This document shows, one piece after another, positions 34,249 to 42,764 of a stretch of 64,000 nucleotides of DNA. The translations under genes and the position numbers were made by a program. The notes under the pieces were generated by a model. The model did no database searches, was not told where the DNA came from, and saw only the letters and a program-made list of their open reading frames with translations. Origin of the DNA: Kaistia adipata DSM 17808. Its GTDB lineage: Bacteria; Pseudomonadota; Alphaproteobacteria; Rhizobiales; Kaistiaceae. Where the stretch lies: the NCBI RefSeq assembly GCF_000423225.1, contig NZ_AUHO01000006.1, positions 434,001 to 498,000 of the forward strand, read 5' to 3'. Position 1 is the first letter of the stretch. Every line of letters begins with the position of its first letter.

Positions 34249-35292
34249 CTAGAGCGTGACCACCTGCTGGGTGTGGATCGACTTGTCGGCCGCCAGCACG
34301 ATCTGAAGGCTCTTCACGCCGTCGTTCATGTGATCGGTGAGGTCGAGGTCCTCCTCGATCGCCTTCAGGAGATAAAGCTGCTCGCGCTCGCACAAGGCAT
34401 TGTGATCCGGCTCGTCCGAAACGTCGATCCGCTCGTCCGGCTTGCTCATGTCGGCATAGTGGCGAAGGATCTGGCTCGTCTTGGTGTGCGCGTTGATGTC
34501 GTCGGATTTCACGCCGGCGTTGTTCTCGGCCATGACGATCGAGGCCGAGCCCTTGGGACCGAAGACGTCCTTCACGAAGAAGGCCTGTTCCGACACCATC
34601 GGGCCCCAACCGGCTTCGTACCAGCCGACCGAGCCATCCTCGAACATGACCTGAAGCTGGCCGTAATTGTTGATCGGCACCTCATCGGTCAGCCGCGCGC
34701 CGATGGCGTGGACGCGCACCGGCTTGGCCGAGGTCATCTGGCACATGACGTCGACATAGTGGACGCCGCAATCAACGATGGGCGGGAAGCTCTGCATCAG
34801 GCGCTTGTGCCATTCCCAGGTTTCGCCATTCGACTGCTGGTTCAGGTTCATGCGGAAGACAAGCGGGGTGCCGAGTTCGCGCGCGATCTCGATGAACTTC
34901 ACCCAGCTCGGATGCTGGCGCAGGATGTAGCCGATGACGAGCTTGCGCTTGGTCCGCTTGGCAAGCTCGACGACCCGTTCGGCATCCTCCACCGTCAGCG
35001 CCATCGGCTTCTCGACGAAGACATGCGCGCCCGCTTCCATCGCCTTGATCGCGAAGTCGGCGTGGGTGTCCGGCATCGTATTGATCGAGACCACATCGGG
35101 CTTCAACTCTGCCAGCGCCGTCTCGAAATTGTTGAACTTCGCGACGCCCTCCAGCTCCGGCGGCAGCTTCACCTTGTCGATGTTGCGCGTGCACAGACCG
35201 ACCAGCTCGTATCCTTCGATCTTCGCATAGGCGAGCGCATGGCTCATTCCCATGTTGCCGAGGCCGACGACGAGAACCCTTTGCTTGGCCAT
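34249..35292 (-). CDS. Gfo/Idh/MocA family oxidoreductase (second in cluster)
   Basis: 347 residues. An N-terminal Rossmann domain starts VLVVGLGNMGMSHALAYAKI (about 6-25), followed by the HVFVEKPMALTVEDAERVV motif with the conserved EKP lysine (about 91-109). The C-terminal substrate domain includes DCGVHYVDVM, the region that supplies a catalytic histidine. It should oxidise or reduce a sugar or cyclitol with NAD(P). It is the last gene of a seven-gene minus-strand set with a transporter, a VOC protein, an SDR and a second oxidoreductase 11 bp upstream. The substrate is unknown. Confidence 0.85.
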   Translation of the reverse strand: MAKQRVLVVGLGNMGMSHALAYAKIEGYELVGLCTRNIDKVKLPPELEGVAKFNNFETALAELKPDVVSINTMPDTHADFAIKAMEAGAHVFVEKPMALTVEDAERVVELAKRTKRKLVIGYILRQHPSWVKFIEIARELGTPLVFRMNLNQQSNGETWEWHKRLMQSFPPIVDCGVHYVDVMCQMTSAKPVRVHAIGARLTDEVPINNYGQLQVMFEDGSVGWYEAGWGPMVSEQAFFVKDVFGPKGSASIVMAENNAGVKSDDINAHTKTSQILRHYADMSKPDERIDVSDEPDHNALCEREQLYLLKAIEEDLDLTDHMNDGVKSLQIVLAADKSIHTQQVVTL

Positions 35293-35303
35293 AAGCGTGC
35301 TCC

Positions 35304-36305
35304 CTATCCAATCCTGATGACATTGCCCGTGCGGGCGGATTCCTCGGCTGCCAGCGTCGCCTCAAGCGCCGCCGCGGCATCCGTGGGCACGCCCATCTTC
35401 GGCGTCTCGCCGGCGAGCGCGCAGTTCGCGAAATAGGAGAACTCGTCCCGGAGCGCCCCGCCGCGCACGCCGTTGAACTCCGGCCAATAGGTCGTGTCCG
35501 GGCTGTGCAGCTTGTCGTCCGAGACGATCCCGAGATTCGGGAAGGTGTCCTGGACGTGGATGATGCCCTCCGTGCCGATGATCGACATCCGCTCGTCGAT
35601 GTCGAACGGCGTCTTCTCCGGCATGCACCATACCGTCTCGAGCGTCGCCGTGGCGCCGCTGGCGAAGCGGTACATGGTCTGGCCGATATCGGGATGCTTC
35701 AGGTTGCGGACCGAAATCGTCTGCGCATAGGCGGAGACGATCTTCTCGCCGGTGAACCAGAGCATCACGTCGGTATCGTGGATGGCATCGCCGACGATCG
35801 GACCGATCTTGTTGAGGATGGTCGGGGTCCAGGCCGCCGGAATGTTGCGGCGCGACGAGAGCGCGACGATCTTGCCAATCTTGCCGGCGTCGATCGCCTG
35901 CTTGGCCATGCGATAGCGCGGGTTGAAGCGGACGATGTGGCCGACGAACAGGATGCCCTTGGATCCCTTCGAGGCCTCGACGATGGTCCGCGCATCCTCG
36001 ACCGTCGAAGCGATCGGCTTTTCGAGGAAGACATGCTTGCCTGCCTTGAGCGCGGCGACGGCCGGGCCGACATGCTGGTCCCACATGGTGCAGATCGACA
36101 CCGCGTCGATGTCGGGGTCGGCGAGCATGTCGTTGTAGTCGGTATAGGTCTTGGCGACGCCGAACTTGGCCCCCATCGCCGCCAGCCGATCCGGTTGCCG
36201 CGTGCAGAGCGCCGCGAGCTCGAGATTCGGAACCCCGATGATCGTCTCGCAGTGGATCTCGCCGAACCAGCCGAGGCCGATCACCCCGATGCGCAGTCTG
36301 TCCAT
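35304..36305 (-). CDS. Gfo/Idh/MocA family oxidoreductase (first in cluster)
   Basis: 333 residues. RIGVIGLGWFGEIHCETI (about 4-21) is the nucleotide-binding motif, HVFLEKPIASTVEDAR carries the conserved EKP, and GDAIHDTDVMLWF lies in the catalytic region with its histidine. It is clearly a paralogue of the downstream oxidoreductase but not a recent duplicate, as the two differ through most of their length. I chose ATG 36305, preceded by GGGGGGAAG; the frame extends 24 codons further. Two such enzymes in one operon suggest sequential redox steps, or epimerisation by oxidation and reduction, on one polyol. Confidence 0.86.
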   Translation of the reverse strand: MDRLRIGVIGLGWFGEIHCETIIGVPNLELAALCTRQPDRLAAMGAKFGVAKTYTDYNDMLADPDIDAVSICTMWDQHVGPAVAALKAGKHVFLEKPIASTVEDARTIVEASKGSKGILFVGHIVRFNPRYRMAKQAIDAGKIGKIVALSSRRNIPAAWTPTILNKIGPIVGDAIHDTDVMLWFTGEKIVSAYAQTISVRNLKHPDIGQTMYRFASGATATLETVWCMPEKTPFDIDERMSIIGTEGIIHVQDTFPNLGIVSDDKLHSPDTTYWPEFNGVRGGALRDEFSYFANCALAGETPKMGVPTDAAAALEATLAAEESARTGNVIRIG

Positions 36306-36316
36306 TCTTCCCCCCT

Positions 36317-37096
36317 CTAGAACGGCTCGAGCGTCAGCTCGCGTGACATGACAATGTTTCCGGCCGTCAGCCCGCAATCGACCGGCAGGGCCACGCCGGT
36401 GACGGCGCTGGCGGCATCCGACGCGAGGAACAGCACGACGCGGGCCACCTCGATCGGATCGACGATGCGGCCGAGCGGATACCAGCGCTGCAAGGTTTCC
36501 AGCACCTTCGGGTCCTTCGCCGCACGCTGCTCCCAGAGCGGCGTGCGAACCGTGCCCGGGAGGACGATGTTGGCGCGGATGCCATAGCGGCCATATTCCA
36601 TGGCGATCGCCTTGGTCATGGCGATCATGCCGGCCTTGGCGGCGCTGTAGGCGGGATCGCCCAAGGCATGGAGCGCATTGACCGAGCCGACATTGACGAT
36701 CGAGCCGGAGCGGCGGGCGACCATGCCCGGCAGGACGGCATGGGCGCAGGCATAGGCGCCGCCCAGATTACCCTGCATGTCCGACTGCCAGCCGGCCGGG
36801 TCGGTCGCGGCGAGCGTCGGATGAAATGAATAGCCTGCGTTGTTGACGAGGACGTCCACCTCGCCGAGCAGTTCGAACGCCTTGGCGACGGCCTCCGCCT
36901 GGCTGATGTCCACGCGGGCCGCCTCGGCGGGAATGCCGGATGCCGTCAGTTCGTCGACGAAGGCATGGACCTTGTCGCTCTTGTCGAGCGCCAGGATCGT
37001 CGCGCCTTCCTCACCGAAGACACGGCCCAGCATCCGCCCGATGCCGCCGGCGGCGCCGGTGATGGCAACCTTCTTGCCGGAGAATCCTCCAGTCAT
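36317..37096 (-). CDS. SDR family oxidoreductase
   Basis: 259 residues, classical short-chain dehydrogenase. The cofactor motif TGAAGGIGRMLG lies near residues 13-24, NNAGYSF near 85, the catalytic Ser in VNVGSVNA near 139 and YSAAKAGM (Tyr, Lys) near 150-154. An Asp after the second strand (ALDKSDK) favours NAD(H) over NADP(H). It would oxidise a hydroxyl of the imported compound. The start is ATG 37096 or 37108; neither has a perfect ribosome-binding site. It lies 11 bp before the first Gfo/Idh/MocA gene. Confidence 0.86.
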   Translation of the reverse strand: MTGGFSGKKVAITGAAGGIGRMLGRVFGEEGATILALDKSDKVHAFVDELTASGIPAEAARVDISQAEAVAKAFELLGEVDVLVNNAGYSFHPTLAATDPAGWQSDMQGNLGGAYACAHAVLPGMVARRSGSIVNVGSVNALHALGDPAYSAAKAGMIAMTKAIAMEYGRYGIRANIVLPGTVRTPLWEQRAAKDPKVLETLQRWYPLGRIVDPIEVARVVLFLASDAASAVTGVALPVDCGLTAGNIVMSRELTLEPF

Positions 37097-37215
37097 CTGA
37101 AACCCCATCCTTGAAAGCTACGGATCCGCCCGGGAGGCAGGACTGGCCGCGACGATCGCGCGGCACCCATGATCGGCGGGAGATGGAAGCGCGGCCGTCC
37201 GCGCCGCGGGCCGGC

Positions 37216-37551
37216 TCAATCGTCGAACCAGCCATCCTTCAGATAGCGCATGTATTCGAACACCATGCCGTGCTTGAGCACGAAGACGACCTCGAGAAAA
37301 TCTCCGACCACGAAGGGCGGGATCAGGATCTCGACATCCTTCAGGTGTGGCTCGAACTCCTTGACGCGATAGGCGACATGCGGGTTCGCCTTGATAATCT
37401 CCGGCACGGCGCTGTCCGCTTCGTAGCGAAGGAACTCGATATGCTCGGGATGATGGCGCGGATTGGTGACCCAGAGCCGGCTCTGCTCGACCCAGTTCTC
37501 GTCCGGCTGCTTCTCCGTCGTCGTGATCCCAACATGGTCGAAGACGAACAT
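37216..37551 (-). CDS. Single-repeat VOC (glyoxalase-like) protein
   Basis: 111 residues. The start FVFDHVGITT has the first VOC strand with a candidate metal-ligand His (about 5), and VFEYMRYLKDGWFDD near the end holds the matching Glu (about 98). PHVAYRV and FVVGDFLEVVFVL are further strand motifs of the superfamily. One repeat implies a homodimer. VOC proteins with this layout include isomerases, epimerases and lyases, so it may act on the carbonyl product of the neighbouring dehydrogenases. I do not recognise a characterised subfamily. Confidence 0.7.
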   Translation of the reverse strand: MFVFDHVGITTTEKQPDENWVEQSRLWVTNPRHHPEHIEFLRYEADSAVPEIIKANPHVAYRVKEFEPHLKDVEILIPPFVVGDFLEVVFVLKHGMVFEYMRYLKDGWFDD

Positions 37552-37615
37552 CTGTTTCTCCTGTCAGAGTCGAACGCAGAGGCGGTGCCACTTGGCATCG
37601 CCTCCGCTGGTTCAC

Positions 37616-38746
37616 TCAGAGAACGGCCTCGATCGCGGCGACATCGACCGCCTTGTAGTCGTCCGAAAGCTGGAACGCGTCTGCATCGGCCTTGACCTTG
37701 GCATGGTCGAAATCGTTCGCAGCCGGGATCAGCTGGTTGGACGTGACGTCCTCCGCCTTGAACACCTTCGACACCTGGCCGATCTCGGCGATGGCATCGA
37801 AATAGTTCTGCCAGCTCTCCGGGTCGTGGAAGCCCCAGGCCTTGCGATTGTCCCAGTTGGCCCGCATCAACGCCGTCTGCTGCATCAGCGATTCCGTCGC
37901 CACCGTCGGGTTCATCTGGCTGGCGAGACCCGGGAACTGCTCCATGGTGATCTGCGTCGCGGCGCGCGGGTTCTGCCATGCGAATTCGAGGCCCATGGCC
38001 CAACCGCGCAGATACTTCTCATACGCCGCGACCTTGGCCGGATCGGCGAGATCGGCCTTGCGGATGATGAAGGAATTGGCCGGGAATTTGGAGACGTTCT
38101 TGCCGAGCAGGTAGTCGAAGTCGAGTCCCTGCCCGCGCCACTGGGCGCGGAGACCCTCCCAGGAGAGCGCCGCGTCGGCCTGTCCCTGCGCCAGAGCCTG
38201 GCCCCAGGCGCTGACCTCGACATACTTGACCTTGCTGGTGTCGACGCCGGCGGCGGCCAGCATCGGATTGGTGATCGCCTGCCAGCCGGCCGAGCCGAGC
38301 GCGATGGTCTTGCCTTCGAGGCCCTTTAGGTCCGCCGGCGCCTTGCCCTTCGGGAAGGCGAAGTCGAACACGTCGCCGGCCATCACGTGATAGATCGAGA
38401 CCAGATCCATGCCCTGCTCGAGGCCGAGCGACAGGATGCCCGGCGACGGATAGCCGAAGTCGGACTGGTTCTGGTCGACGAGCTTGACTGTCGCGGTGCC
38501 GTCCTGCGGGCCGGCTTCGATCGTCGTCTGCAGATCGCCGAAATAGCCGTACTTCTTGGCCACCCAGTAGGCGAAGTCGTCGACGACCTCGAGCGTGCCG
38601 CGCGGCGACACCCAGCGCACCGTGATCTCCTCCTCGGCGAGCGCCGAGCCGGCGGCGCCGATGCCGAGCGCCGAGACCGAGATACCGGCCGCCGTAACCT
38701 GGAGCAGACGGCGACGATTGATCATCATGTTGCAAAGTTTCGTCAT
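37616..38746 (-). CDS. NitT/TauT-type ABC transporter substrate-binding protein with Tat signal
   Basis: 376 residues. The N-terminus INRRRLLQVTAAG followed by a hydrophobic stretch and SALAEEE is a twin-arginine signal. The mature part resembles the SsuA/ThiY/NMT1-like binding proteins: GTLEVVDDFAYWVAKKYGYF near 45 and IALGSAGWQAI near 150. Known ligands of this superfamily include sulfonates, thiamine precursors and riboflavin; the ligand here is unknown. Export in folded form suggests cofactor-like or otherwise pre-folded binding. ATG 38746 has an AGGGAA ribosome-binding site; the open frame runs 34 codons further upstream. Confidence 0.83.
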   Translation of the reverse strand: MTKLCNMMINRRRLLQVTAAGISVSALGIGAAGSALAEEEITVRWVSPRGTLEVVDDFAYWVAKKYGYFGDLQTTIEAGPQDGTATVKLVDQNQSDFGYPSPGILSLGLEQGMDLVSIYHVMAGDVFDFAFPKGKAPADLKGLEGKTIALGSAGWQAITNPMLAAAGVDTSKVKYVEVSAWGQALAQGQADAALSWEGLRAQWRGQGLDFDYLLGKNVSKFPANSFIIRKADLADPAKVAAYEKYLRGWAMGLEFAWQNPRAATQITMEQFPGLASQMNPTVATESLMQQTALMRANWDNRKAWGFHDPESWQNYFDAIAEIGQVSKVFKAEDVTSNQLIPAANDFDHAKVKADADAFQLSDDYKAVDVAAIEAVL

Positions 38747-38783
38747 TGCAGTTCCCTCGTTTTCTGTCAGGCAACGGCCGGTG

Positions 38784-39635
38784 TCAGGCTTCCCAATTGG
38801 CCCATTTCTTTCCGACCCAGAAGAAGAAGACGTAGATCGAGATGCCAATGATCGCGAGCAGGGTGATGACCGCGAAGAATTGCGGCATGCGGATCATCGA
38901 CGAGTAGTAGTTGAGGCGGTTCCCAAGCCCCTCCGCGCCGCCGACCATCTCGGCGCCCACCGTCGTCAGCAGGCCGAAGATCGAGCCGACCATGAGGCCG
39001 ACGATGATCATCGGCATGGCCATCGGAATGCGGATCTTGGTGAAGATCTGGAAGGTCGACGCGCCGAAGGAGCGGGCCAGCGCGAGCTTGGCGAGGTCGA
39101 CGCGCCGGAATCCGGTCGCCGAATTGATCATCACCATCGGTCCTGACGCGAGCGCCACGGCGATGATGCGCGGCTCCCAGCCGAAGCCGAAGCGCAGCAC
39201 CAGGAGCGGCACGAGCGCCAGCATCGGAGTCGTCACGAGCAGCAGGATGTAGGGCGTGACGATCTTCTCGACGAAGGGGAACTGGGTGATCACCGCGGCA
39301 AGGACGAAGCCAATCGAGGCGCCGATCGAGAAGCCGATCAAGAGCTCGCAAATGGTGACGATCAGATGCGGCCAGATGAACGGCCACTCCGTGATCAGCG
39401 CCATGCCGATCTGACTCGGCTTGGGCATGATGTATTGCGGCACGTTGAAGATGCCGAGCAGGATCTCGGCGCCGCCGATAATGACGACGGCAACGAGTAT
39501 GATGACGAAGGTCTCGAAGGCGCTGCGGCCACCGCCCGAGGCAAGGGCGGAGAAACCGCCGGTCAGGCCGGACGCGCCCCCGCTCTCCTGCTTGGCGCCG
39601 AACGTCGGAATCTGGTCGCGAAGTTGACTGTCCAC
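38784..39635 (-). CDS. NitT/TauT-type ABC transporter permease
   Basis: 283 residues, about six to seven membrane segments, BPD_transp_1 family of the SsuC/TauC type. The coupling loop lies around LALARSFGASTFQIFTKIRI (about 183-202). A charged N-terminal tail of about 50 residues precedes the first membrane segment. The start is GTG 39635, with AAGGAT upstream. It sits between the ATPase gene (30-bp gap) and the binding-protein gene, so the three components form one importer. Confidence 0.87.
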   Translation of the reverse strand: MDSQLRDQIPTFGAKQESGGASGLTGGFSALASGGGRSAFETFVIILVAVVIIGGAEILLGIFNVPQYIMPKPSQIGMALITEWPFIWPHLIVTICELLIGFSIGASIGFVLAAVITQFPFVEKIVTPYILLLVTTPMLALVPLLVLRFGFGWEPRIIAVALASGPMVMINSATGFRRVDLAKLALARSFGASTFQIFTKIRIPMAMPMIIVGLMVGSIFGLLTTVGAEMVGGAEGLGNRLNYYSSMIRMPQFFAVITLLAIIGISIYVFFFWVGKKWANWEA

Positions 39636-39665
39636 GTGAGCTATCCTTGAACTTGGTCGCGACCG

Positions 39666-40502
39666 TCAGGGCCTGCGGTGATCGATCATCGCCTTGATGG
39701 CATTCACGCGTTCGATGAACTCGGGCGTCGACTGCAGATCGACGCCTCGCGGGCGCGGCAGGTCGACGTCGACGATCTCCTGGATGCGCCCCGGCCGGGC
39801 CGACATCACGACGATCCGGTCGGCGAGGAACAGCGCCTCGACGATCGAATGGGTGATGAAGATGATCGTCTTCTTCGTCTCCATCCAGATTTCCTGGATG
39901 AGCAGGTTCATCTCGTCGCGCGTGAAGGCGTCGAGCGCGCCGAACGGCTCGTCCATCAGCAGCACCGAAGGATTGACGGCGAGACTGCGCACGATAGATG
40001 CGCGTTGCTGCATGCCACCGGAGAGCTCGCGCGGCATCTTGGTCTCGAACCCCTTGAGGCCGACCCGCTCCAACAGGGACCTGATCCGCGCCGTGTCGGG
40101 CGGAACCTTCTTCAGCTCGAAGGGAAGCGCGATGTTCTTTTCGAGATTGCGCCAGGGCAGCAGGTTGGCCTCCTGGAAGATCATCGCGATCTCCGGATGC
40201 GGCTTGAGGATCGGTTCCTGACCGAGGCGGATGCGCCCGCCGCTCAACCCATGCAGGCCCGCCATCGACCACAGCAAGGTCGACTTGCCGCATCCCGACG
40301 GCCCGAGGATGCAGAGGAACTCGCCCTCGCGTACCTCCAGCGACACGTTGTCGAGTGCATGCACGACGCCACTGCGAGCCTGGTAGAACTTGCTCGCCCC
40401 CTCGACGACCATCTTGGTCGCCATCTTCGATGCATCGCCGCGCGATGAATCGAGAGCCCCGTTAGCGTTCACGCCAGCGCCCTCCATCTTCCCCGATGCC
40501 AC
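39666..40502 (-). CDS. NitT/TauT-type ABC transporter ATP-binding protein
   Basis: 278 residues. Walker A GPSGCGKST lies near residues 68-76, the signature LSGGMQQR near 163-170 and Walker B VLLMDEPFGALD near 183-194. PRELSGGMQQRASIVRSLA is typical of SsuB/TauB. It is the first gene of the minus-strand catabolic operon. GTG 40502, with AAGGG 6 nt before it, is my start; ATG 40487 and ATG 40424 are alternatives. The promoter must lie in the AT-rich gap shared with the RpiR-type regulator. Confidence 0.88.
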   Translation of the reverse strand: MASGKMEGAGVNANGALDSSRGDASKMATKMVVEGASKFYQARSGVVHALDNVSLEVREGEFLCILGPSGCGKSTLLWSMAGLHGLSGGRIRLGQEPILKPHPEIAMIFQEANLLPWRNLEKNIALPFELKKVPPDTARIRSLLERVGLKGFETKMPRELSGGMQQRASIVRSLAVNPSVLLMDEPFGALDAFTRDEMNLLIQEIWMETKKTIIFITHSIVEALFLADRIVVMSARPGRIQEIVDVDLPRPRGVDLQSTPEFIERVNAIKAMIDHRRP

Positions 40503-40659
40503 GCCGGCCCTTGAGGCGCATCCGCAGCTTGTTCCCCAACCGCCTTTAGCGACGGCTCATTCCTGAAAGCATGTTACACAATCGAACCTGACGCAAGGGC
40601 AAAACAGCATCCGGCCGGGAAATTACCGAACTCTTCTAACCACCTGTTTTAAAATACAT

Positions 40660-40683
40660 AAATTTCATTCGTATGAGGAATTT
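40660..40683. promoter_or_regulatory. AT-rich palindrome in the divergent operon/RpiR region
   Basis: The 333-bp gap 40503-40835 is visibly more AT-rich than its surroundings from about 40570 to 40700. AAATTTC at 40660-40666 is mirrored by GGAATTT at 40677-40683 around a 10-bp centre; six of seven positions pair as Watson-Crick and one as G-T. A TTTTAAAA palindrome lies just before it. This is the best candidate for the operator of the adjacent RpiR-type regulator and for the promoters of both divergent units. No other gene is visible in the gap. Confidence 0.4.
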
Positions 40684-40835
40684 CGGCTGACGATCTTCTA
40701 TTTTCGGCGCCGCAACGACCGCCTGTTCGCTTGCCGGAGTCTGAGATTCGTGTAATTCACTTACGTCAACAGCCGCAACAATCCGCGTTCGGGATCATCG
40801 CGAGCCTCGCAGACCGGGCCAGGAACTTGAACGAG

Positions 40836-41771
40836 ATGACCAAGCGCAACCCCACGCAGTCAAATGCCGCCATCGACATCGTCTCCCGCATCGAGCGGGT
40901 CGAGGGAGAACTCTCCCCCGCGGAGCGCCGGGTGGCCGAGGTCGTCCGCCAGGATTTCGAGGCTGCCACCCGACTGACGATTTCGGAACTTTCGACCAAG
41001 GCTGGCGTGAGCCAGCCGACCGTGACGCGGTTCTGCCGTTCGGTGGGCTGCTCGTCGTTCAACGATTTCAAGCTGGGGCTGGCGACGACGCTCACGGTCG
41101 CCGCCGTCTATCTTCGGTCGGATCGCGTCTTCAGCGACGACGTCGGCCAGCTGGCGCAGACGATCATGATGCGGGCGGCGACGACGGTGCGCGAGACGCT
41201 GGACCAACTGGACACAGTCGCGGTCGGGACGGCGATCGACGCCTTCGCCAAGGCGCGCCGCATCGACATCTATGGGCAGGGCGGCGGCTCCGCCGCGCTC
41301 GCCGACGACGCCAGGCTTCGCCTGTTCCGGCTCGGAATTCCCGTCTCCGCCTATGCCGACAGCCACCAGATGCGGATGTCGGCTGCCACGCTGCAGCCGG
41401 GTGACGCCGTCTTCGCGATTTCCAACAGCGGCCGGTCCCGCGCCGTCACCGAAGCCGTCGAGATCGCCGGTTCCTTCGGAGCGATCACCGTCGCCCTCAC
41501 CCGACCCGATACGCCGCTGGCGGAGGCCGCGCAAATCCTGATTCCGAGCGTGATCGCCGAGGACGAGAATGTTCTGCTGCCGACGCCGTCGCGCTACGCC
41601 CACATGGCCGTGATCGACACGATCGCCGCAGGCGTTGCGGTGAAGCTCGGCAGCAAGGGCCGGGAGGCCCTGCGGCGCGTCCGCTATACGGTTGCCAGCA
41701 TCGGCATCGCCATCCCCACCCCCTCGACGGATCCGGGCCCATTGGCCCGGACCGCCAAGCAGCGGGAATAG
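40836..41771 (+). CDS. MurR/RpiR family transcriptional regulator
   Basis: 311 residues. An N-terminal HTH_6 domain (about 15-90) has LTISELSTKAGVSQPTVTRF as helix-turn-helix. A SIS domain (about 125-260) has IDIYGQGGGSAALADDARL and AISNSGRSRAVTEAVEIA for sugar-phosphate binding. It should regulate the divergent transporter/dehydrogenase operon in response to a phosphorylated sugar or cyclitol intermediate. I prefer ATG 40836; the frame extends to TTG 40731, which would add 35 residues with no family likeness. Confidence 0.87.
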   Translation: MTKRNPTQSNAAIDIVSRIERVEGELSPAERRVAEVVRQDFEAATRLTISELSTKAGVSQPTVTRFCRSVGCSSFNDFKLGLATTLTVAAVYLRSDRVFSDDVGQLAQTIMMRAATTVRETLDQLDTVAVGTAIDAFAKARRIDIYGQGGGSAALADDARLRLFRLGIPVSAYADSHQMRMSAATLQPGDAVFAISNSGRSRAVTEAVEIAGSFGAITVALTRPDTPLAEAAQILIPSVIAEDENVLLPTPSRYAHMAVIDTIAAGVAVKLGSKGREALRRVRYTVASIGIAIPTPSTDPGPLARTAKQRE

Positions 41772-41816
41772 CAGTCCCTTCGAACCGGCTTCCGGTCGGC
41801 GGCGAGGCGCGGGCGA

Positions 41817-42296
41817 TCAGCCGAGGAGCTGAGGCTCGGCCTGAACCTGACGCAGCAGATCGCCCAGACCCACATCGGAAACGAGTTCGATCGCCTCAGG
41901 CAGGCCGCACCAACGGCGCTTGCGCACGTCGCGTTCGCGCCACTGCAGCAGCGTGCCACGAACCCGCAGCCCGAACATCGTGACACGGCAATCGATCGTC
42001 GACTGGTCGCGCAGGATCTTGTCGTAGCTGTACGAGCCAAACGGGTCGGCGCTGACGTCGCCAAAAACGCCAGCCTCCTCGAAGGCCTCCTGCGCGGCGC
42101 TATCCGCGGCCGTCCGGCCTTCGACGATCCAGCCCTTGGGGCACAGCCAACGGCCGCGCTCCCGCGAGGTGACGAGCAGAATGCGGACCTCTCCACTACG
42201 ATTCCGCCGCCACGGCAGGGCGCCATACTGCTGATAGGTGTCGCTCGCCTCGACAAAGCGGTGGCGCGACGGACGCTCCAGGATCAACTCATCCAT
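41817..42296 (-). CDS. Nudix hydrolase
   Basis: 159 residues. The Nudix box reads GRTAADSAAQEAFEEAGVFG (about 60-79). The EAxEEAG core with the metal-binding glutamates is intact, while the usual Arg before the first Glu is Gln. PKGWIVEG just before it is typical of the diphosphoinositol/dinucleoside polyphosphate branch of Nudix enzymes. Substrate unproven. ATG 42296 has AAGGAG 8 nt upstream; the frame continues 46 codons further without family likeness. It is convergent with the RpiR gene. Confidence 0.83.
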   Translation of the reverse strand: MDELILERPSRHRFVEASDTYQQYGALPWRRNRSGEVRILLVTSRERGRWLCPKGWIVEGRTAADSAAQEAFEEAGVFGDVSADPFGSYSYDKILRDQSTIDCRVTMFGLRVRGTLLQWRERDVRKRRWCGLPEAIELVSDVGLGDLLRQVQAEPQLLG

Positions 42297-42516
42297 AGGC
42301 ACGCTCCTTCGCCCGCCACAAATGGCGCGCGATCCCGCGTGCGGGCGCGGCCCGCCCTTGCCCTGACGAAACGAAAGAGGCCCTCGGCAATTGAGGTTCT
42401 CGAGATCCCGGCGTTGAGAAGGAAAATGCAACAAACATCGAAAGCTCCGGTGACGTGTCAGTACCCGACACGACCAACTGCCTGCAAATCGAGGATCGAG
42501 GGAGCCGGAGTGGAAA

Positions 42517-42677
42517 GAACTGTGCAGACCTCAGTTCACATTTAATCCACCTCCGGAAAAAACGCGCGTTTTTCCGGAGCGCCTTGAGCCCGAGGGATAA
42601 GTCATTCTAGCCATGCTCGACTTCATAGCGCATGATTCTGACTGAATTAAGGTGGATTGTAGGGAACTGTGAAGACC
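42517..42677. repeat. Near-identical direct repeats flanking the palindromic element
   Basis: GAACTGTGCAGACC at 42517-42530 and GAACTGTGAAGACC at 42664-42677 match at 13 of 14 positions and bracket the element at 42544-42658. They could be part of a longer insertion duplication or ancestral flanks. They are longer than typical MITE target duplications. Confidence 0.45.
42544..42658. mobile_element. MITE-like intergenic repeat with terminal inverted repeats
   Basis: A 115-bp unit bounded by perfect 9-bp terminal inverted repeats, AATCCACCT (42544-42552) and AGGTGGATT (42650-42658). Inside the left end is a strong hairpin: CTCCGGAAAAA (42551-42561) pairs perfectly with TTTTTCCGGAG (42569-42579). 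It has no coding capacity and lower GC than its surroundings. The layout resembles the short palindromic repeats scattered in Rhizobiales genomes. Copies elsewhere cannot be checked from this window. Lying downstream of tRNA-Pro, it may also act as a transcription stop. Confidence 0.5.
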
Positions 42678-42764
42678 GTCACAAGCTCTCATGACTTGAG
42701 TTTCGGAGCGACAAGGAAGTCCATCACCAGCCAATCCGGGACAACAAGAAGAACGCAAGGTCTT

